The notes beneath the pieces were generated by a model, which did not search any database, was not told the origin of the DNA, and was given only the letters and a program-made list of their open reading frames with translations. Shown piece by piece: positions 57,426 to 64,000 of a stretch of DNA of 64,000 bases. Source of the stretch: Brucella grignonensis (GTDB lineage Bacteria > Pseudomonadota > Alphaproteobacteria > Rhizobiales > Rhizobiaceae); the NCBI RefSeq assembly GCF_002252505.1, contig NZ_NNRL01000161.1, forward strand, positions 160,988 through 224,987, given 5' to 3'. Numbering within the stretch: position 1 is the first letter of the stretch; the number at the start of each line of letters is the position of its first letter. The position numbers and the translations under genes are program-made.

Positions 57426-58040
57426 ATGAAAACACTGGGCGAACTGGGCAAATATCAGCAACGACGTCGTCTTGCGATTGCCATTGTCATCGGGCTGCTT
57501 GTGTTTGCGCTGTTGTTTGTGCGCTCACAATCGACGGGTCATATGCATGAATATATCGAAGCTTTTGGAATAAGCCTCATTGTTGCAGCCATTATGGGGC
57601 GCATGTGGTGTACGCTTTATATTGGCGGTCGGAAAAGTACAGAAATCGTGCAGACCGGCCCCTATTCGATGACGCGCAATCCGCTTTATGTATTCAGCAG
57701 CATCGGCGCAATCGGTATTGGCGCGCAGACAGGCAGTGTCATTGTCGCTCTGGCCTTTGGGGTGCTGTGTTATCTGGCTTTTGCCACTGTCATCCGCACG
57801 GAAGAGAAATTTCTCAAAGCCAATTTCGGAAAGCCCTACGAGGATTATTGCGCACGCGTGCCGCGGTTCTTTCCGCGCTTTTCGCTGTTCCGCGATGATG
57901 ATGAACTCAGGATCAAGCCGAACCGGCTTTATCAGACATGTACAGATGGTCTGGTGTTTTTTGTGGCCTATCCGTTCTGCGAGGTTATCGAATATCTGCA
58001 AAACATCGATGTCCTGCCGGTTTTGCTGCGACTTTATTAA
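57426..58040 (+). CDS. Isoprenylcysteine carboxyl methyltransferase-like membrane protein
   Basis: A 204-residue protein with about four membrane segments (first at about 16-33). It has the ICMT/PEMT-type SAM-binding pattern: VQTGPYSMTRNPLYV (about 75-89) and the RTEEKFLKANFGKPYEDYCARVPRFFP motif region (about 124-150). Bacterial members methylate small molecules or lipids at the membrane; substrate unknown. It splits infC from rpmI-rplT and is flanked by two long inverted repeats. Confidence 0.85.
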   Translation: MKTLGELGKYQQRRRLAIAIVIGLLVFALLFVRSQSTGHMHEYIEAFGISLIVAAIMGRMWCTLYIGGRKSTEIVQTGPYSMTRNPLYVFSSIGAIGIGAQTGSVIVALAFGVLCYLAFATVIRTEEKFLKANFGKPYEDYCARVPRFFPRFSLFRDDDELRIKPNRLYQTCTDGLVFFVAYPFCEVIEYLQNIDVLPVLLRLY

Positions 58041-58227
58041 ATTTGAGGCGCGATTCAGCCTGATTGAAGCAGATTCAGGCATTGCGTTTTTCAGGCTTTA
58101 AGCCTATAAGCCGCCTTCGAACCGCCCGGCAGGGCATGCCGTGGCGGTTTCGTATGCTTTTCGGACTTGGTCTGTCCGGGAGTAAAACAGGGTTTCGGTC
58201 TTTTGCAGATACGGACGCCACTTAAGG

Positions 58228-58262
58228 CAAGAGGCGTGGAGTGCTGCAAGCGCGACGGGAAC
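58228..58262 (+). promoter_or_regulatory. Shared leader motif, copy upstream of rpmI
   Basis: This 35-nt segment (core AGAGGCGTGGAGTGCTGCAA) matches 32 of 35 bases at 59026-59060 before pheS; the first 24 are identical. It ends 19 bases before the rpmI ATG. The two positions suggest a shared regulatory leader, perhaps an RNA site for r-protein L20; that is inference. Confidence 0.6.
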
Positions 58263-58281
58263 TAAACAAAGGAGTAGCAAA

Positions 58282-58482
58282 ATGCCCAAGATGAAGACCA
58301 AATCGGCTGCTAAGAAGCGGTTCAAAATTACTGGCACTGGCAAAGTTGTAGCTGCGGCTGCAGGCAAGCGCCATGGCATGATCAAGCGCTCGAACAAGTT
58401 CATTCGCGATGCACGCGGCACCATGGTGCTCTCGGAAGCAGATGCGAAGATCGTAAAACAGTTCCTGCCTAACGGCCTCTAA
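58282..58482 (+). CDS. rpmI: 50S ribosomal protein L35
   Basis: L35, 66 residues, begins [14 protein letters not shown] and includes KRHGMIKRS, all typical. AAAGGAG precedes the ATG by 7 bases. Forms an operon with rplT, 28 bases downstream. Confidence 0.97.
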   Translation: MPKMKTKSAAKKRFKITGTGKVVAAAAGKRHGMIKRSNKFIRDARGTMVLSEADAKIVKQFLPNGL

Positions 58483-58510
58483 GCCGTCTATCCTCTAAGG
58501 AGATCATAAC

Positions 58511-58915
58511 ATGGCACGTGTAAAACGCGGCGTTACCGCCCACGCCAAGCACAAAAAAGTTCTCGACCAGGCTTCCGGTTTCCGTGGCCGTCGTAAAAAC
58601 ACAATCCGCACCGCTAAGGCTGCTGTTGATCGTTCGAAGCAGTATGCTTACCGCGATCGCAAGAATCGCAAGCGTACGTTCCGCGCTCTCTGGATTCAGC
58701 GTATCAATGCTGCTGTTCGTGAACAGGGCCTGACCTATGGCCGTTTCATCGACGGTCTTGCTAAGGCAGGCATCGAAGTTGACCGCAAGGTTCTTTCCGA
58801 TATCGCAATCCATCAGCCGGAAGCATTCGGCGCGCTGGTTGCAGCGGCAAAGAAGGCTCTCGAGTATCTCAAGAACACCGAGACGCCAAACGCTTTTGAA
58901 GGCGCTGTTCGCTAA
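58511..58915 (+). CDS. rplT: 50S ribosomal protein L20
   Basis: L20, 134 residues, an early 23S rRNA assembly protein. Typical ARVKRGV start, basic helix with [10 protein letters not shown] and [16 protein letters not shown] [19 protein letters not shown]. In E. coli and Bacillus L20 represses its own operon by binding the leader, of interest given the duplicated leader motif here. Confidence 0.97.
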   Translation: MARVKRGVTAHAKHKKVLDQASGFRGRRKNTIRTAKAAVDRSKQYAYRDRKNRKRTFRALWIQRINAAVREQGLTYGRFIDGLAKAGIEVDRKVLSDIAIHQPEAFGALVAAAKKALEYLKNTETPNAFEGAVR

Positions 58916-58953
58916 GCCAGCCGCCTTCCCGAAGCGATATTGTTAATTTTGGG

Positions 58954-58989
58954 AACCCGCGCTGGCTTGGCTGGCGCGGGTTTTTCTTT
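58954..58989 (+). terminator. Terminator between rplT and pheS
   Basis: Stem AACCCGCGC / GCGCGGGTT with an 11-base loop, followed by TTTTCTTTT. pheS transcription needs readthrough or a promoter in the about 40 bases to the leader motif. Confidence 0.88.
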
Positions 58990-59025
58990 TGTATCTGGTG
59001 CCACTGGCACGAGCGGAAAGCCAAA

Positions 59026-59060
59026 CAAGAGGCGTGGAGTGCTGCAAGCACGACAGGGAC
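59026..59060 (+). promoter_or_regulatory. Shared leader motif, copy upstream of pheS
   Basis: Counterpart of 58228-58262, with three mismatches in the last 11 bases. It ends 8 bases before the pheS ATG, so it covers the region where the RBS should be (CAGGGAC). A bound factor here would interfere with pheS translation. Confidence 0.6.
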
Positions 59061-59068
59061 GTAAATAG

Positions 59069-60178
59069 ATGAGCGATCTTGAACAACTCGAACAAACTAT
59101 TCTTGGCGAAATCGCCGCTGCCAGCGACGAGCAAGCGATTGAAGCGGTGCGCGTGGCAGCACTTGGCAAAAAAGGCTCTATCTCTGAGAAGCTGAAGACG
59201 CTGGGTTCCATGTCTCCTGAAGAGCGTCAGGCGCAAGGGCCGGCCATCAACGGGCTGAAGAACCGGGTTACCGAAGCGCTGACCGAGCGCAAGACGGAAC
59301 TGCGTAAGCAAGCGATTGCCGCTCGCCTTGAGCGTGAAAAGGTTGACGTGACGCTGCCGGTGCGTGAAAGCGCTGCATCGCGCGGCCGCATTCACCCGAT
59401 TTCGCAGGTCATCGATGAGATCACGGCGATTTTTGCGGATATGGGTTTCTCGATTGCCGAAGGTCCGGACGTCGAAACCGATTATTACAATTTCACGGCG
59501 CTGAACTTTCCTGAAGGCCATCCGGCGCGCGAAATGCACGACACCTTCTTCTTCAATGCAGACGAGAAGGGCGAGCGCAAGCTGCTGCGCACGCATACCT
59601 CACCGGTGCAGGTGCACACGATGGAGAAGTTCGCGGCTATCCGTGACAAGGAAGGCCGCGACGAGCCGATCCGTATCGTCATTCCGGGCAAGACCTACCG
59701 CATGGACTCTGACGCCACCCATTCGCCGATGTTCCATCAGGTCGAAGGCCTGGTTGTCGACAAGTCGGCCAATGTCGCCAACATGAAGTGGGTTCTGGAA
59801 GAGTTCTGTAAATCCTTCTTTGAAGTGCCTTCGGTCAAGATGCGTATGCGTCCGAGCTTCTTCCCGTTCACCGAGCCATCGGTCGAGGTTGATATTCAGT
59901 GCGACCGTTCCGGTCCGCATGTGAAGTTTGGTGAAGGCAATGACTGGCTCGAAATTCTGGGCTGCGGCATGGTACATCCGAACGTGCTTCGCGCTTCCGG
60001 CTATGATCCCGACGTCTATCAGGGCTTTGCATGGGGCATGGGTATCGACCGCATCGCCATGCTGAAATACGGCATGCCTGATCTGCGCGCCTTCTTCGAC
60101 GCCGACGTGCGCTGGATCAATCATTACGGTTTCCGTCCACTCGACATTCCGACGCTGTTCGGTGGTCTGAGCGCGTAA
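59069..60178 (+). CDS. pheS: Phenylalanine-tRNA ligase alpha subunit
   Basis: Alpha chain (369 residues) of the heterotetrameric PheRS. N-terminal coiled coil (about 1-95), then class II core with motif 1 [10 protein letters not shown], motif 2 around FRMD-like [15 protein letters not shown] and motif 3 [14 protein letters not shown]. Length matches Brucella PheS. 22 bases from pheT. Confidence 0.98.
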   Translation: MSDLEQLEQTILGEIAAASDEQAIEAVRVAALGKKGSISEKLKTLGSMSPEERQAQGPAINGLKNRVTEALTERKTELRKQAIAARLEREKVDVTLPVRESAASRGRIHPISQVIDEITAIFADMGFSIAEGPDVETDYYNFTALNFPEGHPAREMHDTFFFNADEKGERKLLRTHTSPVQVHTMEKFAAIRDKEGRDEPIRIVIPGKTYRMDSDATHSPMFHQVEGLVVDKSANVANMKWVLEEFCKSFFEVPSVKMRMRPSFFPFTEPSVEVDIQCDRSGPHVKFGEGNDWLEILGCGMVHPNVLRASGYDPDVYQGFAWGMGIDRIAMLKYGMPDLRAFFDADVRWINHYGFRPLDIPTLFGGLSA

Positions 60179-60200
60179 AGATCGGATAAGGAATAAAGAG

Positions 60201-62615
60201 ATGAAATTCACGCTTTCCTGGCTCAAGGATCACCTTGAAACCGATGCGACGCTTGCTGAGATCGTCGAAAAGCTCACTGATATTGGTCTGGAAGTGGATG
60301 GGGTCGACGACCGTGCCGCTTTCAAGGCGTTTAAGGTCGCCAAGGTTCTGACTGCTGTTCCGCATCCGGATGCTGACAAGCTGCGCGTTCTCTCGGTTGA
60401 TACGGGCGAAGGCCAGCCGGTTCAGGTGGTTTGCGGCGCGCCAAACGCCCGTGCCGGTCTTGTCGGTGTTCTGGGCCGTCCGGGCGATTATGTGCCGGGC
60501 CTTGATGTCACGCTGTCGGTCGGCAAGATTCGCGGTGTCGAAAGCTTCGGCATGATGTGTTCCGAGCGCGAGCTGGAGCTTTCTGACGAACATAATGGCA
60601 TTATTGATCTGCCCGACGATGTTCCGGTCGGCACAAGTTTTGCGGCCTATATGGGCCTGGATGATCCAATTATCGAAATCGGTCTGACGCCAAACCGCGC
60701 AGATTGCACCGGTATTCGTGGCATCGCACGCGATCTCGCTGCAGCTGGTCTTGGCACGCTCAAGAACACTTTGCCGGAAGCGGCGAAGGGTGAAGGCGAA
60801 ACGCCGGTTAAGGTCATTCTCGATCAGGATGCGGAAAACCCGTTCTGCACCGGCTTCGCACTGCGCATGGTCAAGGGTGTGAAGAACGGTCCAAGCCCGA
60901 AATGGATGCAGCAGCGTCTGAAGGCTATCGGCTTGCGTCCGATCAATACGCTGGTCGACATCACCAATTACGTGACGTTTGATCAGGGCCGTCCGCTGCA
61001 CGTCTTCGATGCAGCCAAGGTCAAGGGTAATCTCACGGTGCGATTGGCAAAGGATGGCGAAACCATTCTCGGCCTCGACCAGCGCGAATATAAGTTCAAG
61101 CCGGGCATGTATGTGATCGCCGATGAAAACGGCCCCGAATCGATTGCTGGTATCATGGGCGGCGAGCATTCGGGCTGCGACGAAAACACGGTCGATGTGC
61201 TGATTGAATCGGCTCTTTGGGACCCGCGCATGATTGCACGCACGGGCCGTGAACTCGGTATCGTCACCGATGCACGCTATCGCTTTGAGCGCGGCGTCGA
61301 TCCGGAAATGATGATCCCGGGTGTGGAAATTGCGACCAAGCTGGTGCTGGAACTTTGCGGCGGTCAGCCGACAATTCTCGACGTGGTCGGATATAGCAAG
61401 CCTGAGCCGCGCGTGATCGATTTCCCGGTTACGGAAGTCAAGCGCCTGACGGGCATCGAGGTGGCCTATGATGCTTCGCTTGATATTCTGAAGCGACTTG
61501 GCTTCGGCGTTGAAGGCGACGGCAAGGTCATCAAAGCCACCGTTCCGTCATGGCGTGGCGATGTGGAAGGCAAGGCCGACCTCGTTGAAGAAGTCATGCG
61601 TATTCATGGTATCAACCAGATCGCGCCACAGCCATTGCCAAATCATGGTGCGGTCAATGGCCGTATTCTCACGACGCTGCAGATCCGCACGCGTCTGGCA
61701 CGCCGCACGCTTGCTTCGCGTGGTATGATGGAAGCTGTGACCTACTCCTTCATTTCCGAAGCACAGGCCAAGGCTTTTGGCGGTGGCAAGCCGGAACTCA
61801 AGCTGGCGAACCCGATTGCGGCAGACATGTCGGACATGCGTCCGTCGCTTCTGCCGGGACTTCTTGCCGCCGCACAACGCAACGCGGATCGTGGTTTTGG
61901 CGATACGGCTTTGTTCGAGGTTTCCGGCATCTATGAAGGCGACAAGCCTGAACAGCAGCGTCGTGTGGCGGGCGGTATTCGTCGCGGCACCGCTGGCGTT
62001 GAAGGTTCGGGCCGTTTCTGGTCTGGCAATGCAGCAACCGTCGGCGTCTTCGATGCCAAGGCTGATGCATTGGCAGCACTTGAAGCTGCTGGCGCTCCGG
62101 TTGACCGCATTCAGATCGAAGCCGGTGGCCCGGAATGGTTCCATCCGGGCCGCTCCGGCACGCTCAAGCTCGGACCGAAGGTGGTTTTGGGCACTTTCGG
62201 CGAATTCCATCCGGATACGCTGGAAGCACTTGATGTGTCGGGTGCGCTCTGCGGCTTTGAAGTCTATATTGATGCGATCCCTGAGCCGAAGGCAAAGGCG
62301 ACGCGCACCAAGCCTGCTCTGAACCTTTCACAGTTCCAGAGCCTCAAGCGCGATTTCGCGTTTGTGGTGGATGCAAGCGTTGAAGCTGGTAATGTCGTGA
62401 AGGCGGTTTCGTCGGCAGACAAGAAGCTGATCGCCGGTGTGCAGGTCTTTGACGTGTTCACAGGCACTTCGCTTGGTGAAGGCAAGAAGTCGATTGCGGT
62501 TGAAGTGCTGTTGCAACCACAGGACCGCACGCTGACTGATGAAGATCTCGAAACCTTGTCGAAGCAGGTGATTGCAAGTGTCACCAAGCAAACTGGCGGT
62601 GTCCTTCGCGGATAA
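60201..62615 (+). CDS. pheT: Phenylalanine-tRNA ligase beta subunit
   Basis: Beta chain of 804 residues. The N-terminal EMAP/tRNA-binding domain (about 40-150, [15 protein letters not shown]) precedes B3/B4 editing domain (about 210-385), B5 and the class II-like core, and the C-terminal FDX-ACB anticodon-binding domain (about 710-804, [10 protein letters not shown]). AAGGAATAAAGAG precedes its ATG. Confidence 0.98.
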   Translation: MKFTLSWLKDHLETDATLAEIVEKLTDIGLEVDGVDDRAAFKAFKVAKVLTAVPHPDADKLRVLSVDTGEGQPVQVVCGAPNARAGLVGVLGRPGDYVPGLDVTLSVGKIRGVESFGMMCSERELELSDEHNGIIDLPDDVPVGTSFAAYMGLDDPIIEIGLTPNRADCTGIRGIARDLAAAGLGTLKNTLPEAAKGEGETPVKVILDQDAENPFCTGFALRMVKGVKNGPSPKWMQQRLKAIGLRPINTLVDITNYVTFDQGRPLHVFDAAKVKGNLTVRLAKDGETILGLDQREYKFKPGMYVIADENGPESIAGIMGGEHSGCDENTVDVLIESALWDPRMIARTGRELGIVTDARYRFERGVDPEMMIPGVEIATKLVLELCGGQPTILDVVGYSKPEPRVIDFPVTEVKRLTGIEVAYDASLDILKRLGFGVEGDGKVIKATVPSWRGDVEGKADLVEEVMRIHGINQIAPQPLPNHGAVNGRILTTLQIRTRLARRTLASRGMMEAVTYSFISEAQAKAFGGGKPELKLANPIAADMSDMRPSLLPGLLAAAQRNADRGFGDTALFEVSGIYEGDKPEQQRRVAGGIRRGTAGVEGSGRFWSGNAATVGVFDAKADALAALEAAGAPVDRIQIEAGGPEWFHPGRSGTLKLGPKVVLGTFGEFHPDTLEALDVSGALCGFEVYIDAIPEPKAKATRTKPALNLSQFQSLKRDFAFVVDASVEAGNVVKAVSSADKKLIAGVQVFDVFTGTSLGEGKKSIAVEVLLQPQDRTLTDEDLETLSKQVIASVTKQTGGVLRG

Positions 62616-62623
62616 GAACAAAT

Positions 62624-62652
62624 AAAAAGCCCGGCTTCGAGCCGGGCTTTTT
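62624..62652 (+). terminator. Rho-independent terminator of pheST
   Basis: Perfect stem AAAAAGCCCGGC / GCCGGGCTTTTT with TTCGA loop, 8 bases past pheT. Repeat copy F abuts it. Confidence 0.93.
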
Positions 62653-62755
62653 AGAGCGCATCCCGAAAAGTGTGAAACGGTTTTCGGACAAAGATGCGCG
62701 TTAAAACAAATATTTAGAGCGCCGATCTGATCCAATCAGATCGAAACGCGCTCTA
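62652..62755 (+). repeat. RIME-like double palindrome, copy F
   Basis: First palindrome 62656-62699 (arms GCGCATC / GATGCGC, core AAAGTGTGAAACGG), second 62715-62755 (arms TAGAGCGC / GCGCTCTA around CGATCTGAT / ATCAGATCG). Its second half (62701-62755) is exactly the reverse complement of 63938-63992. Confidence 0.85.
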
Positions 62756-62785
62756 GCCTCTGACGCAGATTGTACTGGAAGGTGA

Positions 62786-63709
62786 TTAATCCTTCGAAAA
62801 AACGGTCGCGCTTTGCGATGTCGAGACCATCATGTTGTAGTCATTCACGATCCACTGAAGATCGGAAGCAGCACCGCCTTTGCGTGCGTCCCCTTTTGTC
62901 TTCTCCAGCTTTTCCTGGAAGTCGCGTAGCTTGCCCAACAGGCTTGCCGGACGGGATTCAAAGACGTGGAATGAGTTTGGATGTTCAGTCGCATAGTCGT
63001 CCATTTCGCGGACGGCGGCTGCATAGGAATCCATGGCTTTGCCGAAAGCATCCATATCGACAACCGGCTTTTCGTTTTCCGGCAACAGTTCAACAAGAGC
63101 ATTGGCGCGGATCATGACATTGCGCACATGCCAGCTGGCTTTCTTGCCTTCAGTCTTTTCAAGTGCATCAAGCTCGGCCAGATCGACCTTGCTCTTTTCT
63201 TCGCTCAGCAATGCATCGACGCGCTTGCGCTCCTTGGTGAATTCCGGCGCATATTCAGCGATCTGCTTGTGGAACTCCTTGGCGCCCGCATATTTGTCGG
63301 ACTTATAGTCCTTGCGGTCGTAATATTTGCTGGCCTTCTCGATCACCGGCGCAAGCTTCTGATAGATCGCAATGTAGCTCACCATTGCCTCATCCAGCGC
63401 AGGCAGCTTGGGCTCTGCGCTGGTGGCGGCTTCCGCTGCTTCGATCTCACTGCGCACATCATAGAGCGAGTAAAGACCATAGACGTTGCGTTCCTTGCCG
63501 GTTGGGCCCTTCTTCATGTCGACCCAGCTGTCGTAACGATCGAGCGATTCCGAGGCGCGAATGGTGCGGTTAAGAAGCGAAACATAGGCGTTCATCTTGT
63601 CAATCGCAGCATTCGGATCGGCCTCTTCGGCAGATTGCGCAAAGGCTGTTACTGGCAATATGACCGCCAGAAGCGTGAACAGGATCGCACGAGGCGAGAA
63701 GCGTTTCAT
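62786..63709 (-). CDS. DUF3829 (YiiG-like) exported protein
   Basis: A 307-residue protein with a signal peptide (MKRFSPRAILFTLLAVILPVTAFA, cleavage after about 24; no lipobox Cys) and an all-helical body with repeated charged helices (NAAIDKMNAYVSLLNRT; ASKYYDRKDYKSDKYAGAK). The pattern fits DUF3829/YiiG. Function unknown. I start at ATG 63709 after GAGGGAAAA; ATG 63724 is upstream of this RBS. It stands alone between inverted RIME-like repeats F and G. Confidence 0.82.
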   Translation of the reverse strand: MKRFSPRAILFTLLAVILPVTAFAQSAEEADPNAAIDKMNAYVSLLNRTIRASESLDRYDSWVDMKKGPTGKERNVYGLYSLYDVRSEIEAAEAATSAEPKLPALDEAMVSYIAIYQKLAPVIEKASKYYDRKDYKSDKYAGAKEFHKQIAEYAPEFTKERKRVDALLSEEKSKVDLAELDALEKTEGKKASWHVRNVMIRANALVELLPENEKPVVDMDAFGKAMDSYAAAVREMDDYATEHPNSFHVFESRPASLLGKLRDFQEKLEKTKGDARKGGAASDLQWIVNDYNMMVSTSQSATVFSKD

Positions 63710-63724
63710 GTGGTTTTCCCTCAT

Positions 63725-63889
63725 TCAATGACAGCGTCGGCGATGATAATTATGCCAAGTACTCTCGTTTTGGTTCCCGTTTGCATGGCGGGCAAAGAGC
63801 ATGCGCGTGTCAGAATGACAAGTCTTATTAGGTTTTTCTACTTTATGGGGATGCCTCAGCGCGTTCGCGTCCGTTGACAGATATATGAA
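63725..63889. other. Intergenic region upstream of the DUF3829 gene
   Basis: No supported gene. It should hold the promoter of the minus-strand exported-protein gene; I see no clear boxes. Confidence 0.45.
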
Positions 63890-63890
63890 A

Positions 63891-63924
63891 GAAAGGCGGG
63901 AACCATCCCCGCCTTTCTTTGCAA
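63891..63924. terminator. Terminator-like hairpin near the window end
   Basis: Arms GAAAGGCGGG / CCCGCCTTTC with a 6-to-7-base loop, followed by TTTG. It probably ends a gene that approaches from beyond the right edge on the minus strand or serves both directions. Confidence 0.6.
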
Positions 63925-63937
63925 AAATCTGAGTTCT

Positions 63938-64000
63938 TAGAGCGCGTTTCGATCTGATTGGATCAGATCGGCGCTCTAAATATTTGTTTTAAAGCCCGGT
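63938..64000 (-). repeat. RIME-like repeat, copy G (cut by the window end)
   Basis: Palindrome with arms TAGAGCGC / GCGCTCTA around ATCTGAT, followed by AATATTTGTTTTAA. The stretch 63938-63992 is an exact inverted copy of 62701-62755; similarity ends at 63993. Confidence 0.8.

Noticed and set aside
58916..59068. Phe leader peptide attenuator before pheS
   Set aside because: A terminator is present but no Phe-rich leader frame is seen. The duplicated 35-nt element is a better lead.
63033..63877. Plus-strand frames over the DUF3829 gene up to 63877
   Set aside because: They mirror the signal-peptide-bearing minus-strand gene and have no RBS or known domains.

Overview
This window is chromosomal DNA of an alphaproteobacterium of the Brucella/Ochrobactrum group (Hyphomicrobiales). 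The evidence is near-identity, from memory, of several proteins to Brucella orthologues (CoaA, AhcY, BvrR/BvrS, IF-3, PheS, PheT), the gene neighbourhoods hisHAFE-coaA, bvrRS-hprK-EIIA-HPr-ahcY-divL and trpFB-x-A-accD-folC, and a family of short double palindromes of the RIME/Bru-RS kind found in rhizobia and brucellae. I see no rRNA, tRNA, CRISPR array, prophage or complete insertion sequence. Almost all of the DNA is coding.

Layout. 1-3751 (+): the tail of a small protein, then hisH, hisA, hisF, hisE and coaA. 3800-9420 (-): a BON-LysM protein, pyruvate oxidase poxB, an alpha/beta hydrolase, arfB and pckA. 9784-15508 (+): the BvrR/BvrS two-component system, a short HPr kinase, a mannose-type EIIA, HPr and ahcY; this is a regulatory PTS with no sugar permease nearby. 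15818-27728 (+): a DivL-type histidine-kinase homologue with Tyr at the phospho-acceptor position, a TsaE-AmgK fusion, murU (cell-wall sugar recycling), the addB/addA recombination nuclease and trxA.

27926-46685 (+) looks like an accessory catabolic block between trxA and folC. Its first half is a peptide/opine-type ABC importer with a glycerophosphodiester phosphodiesterase-like enzyme and a sugar-phosphate isomerase-like protein. Its second half starts with a GntR regulator behind a clear operator and promoter, followed by a DapA-family lyase, a second ABC importer, an enolase-superfamily acid-sugar dehydratase, an SMP-30 lactonase, a uronate dehydrogenase, an IlvD/Edd dehydratase and an RraA-fold protein. 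Together these can take up uronates or aldonates and turn them into 2-keto-3-deoxy acids and then central metabolites.

46714-52301 (-): trpF-trpB-(small unknown gene)-trpA, then accD-folC. The AccD lacks all four zinc-ribbon cysteines. 52358-56343 (-): a YdcF-like protein, a YgjP-like metalloprotease, a DUF2852 membrane protein, a BenE transporter and an esterase-like hydrolase. 56636-62615 (+): infC with an ATT start codon, an isoprenylcysteine-methyltransferase-like membrane protein, rpmI, rplT, pheS and pheT. The rpmI and pheS genes share a near-identical 35-nt leader sequence. The window ends with a DUF3829-type exported protein (-) enclosed by a 55-bp exact inverted repeat.
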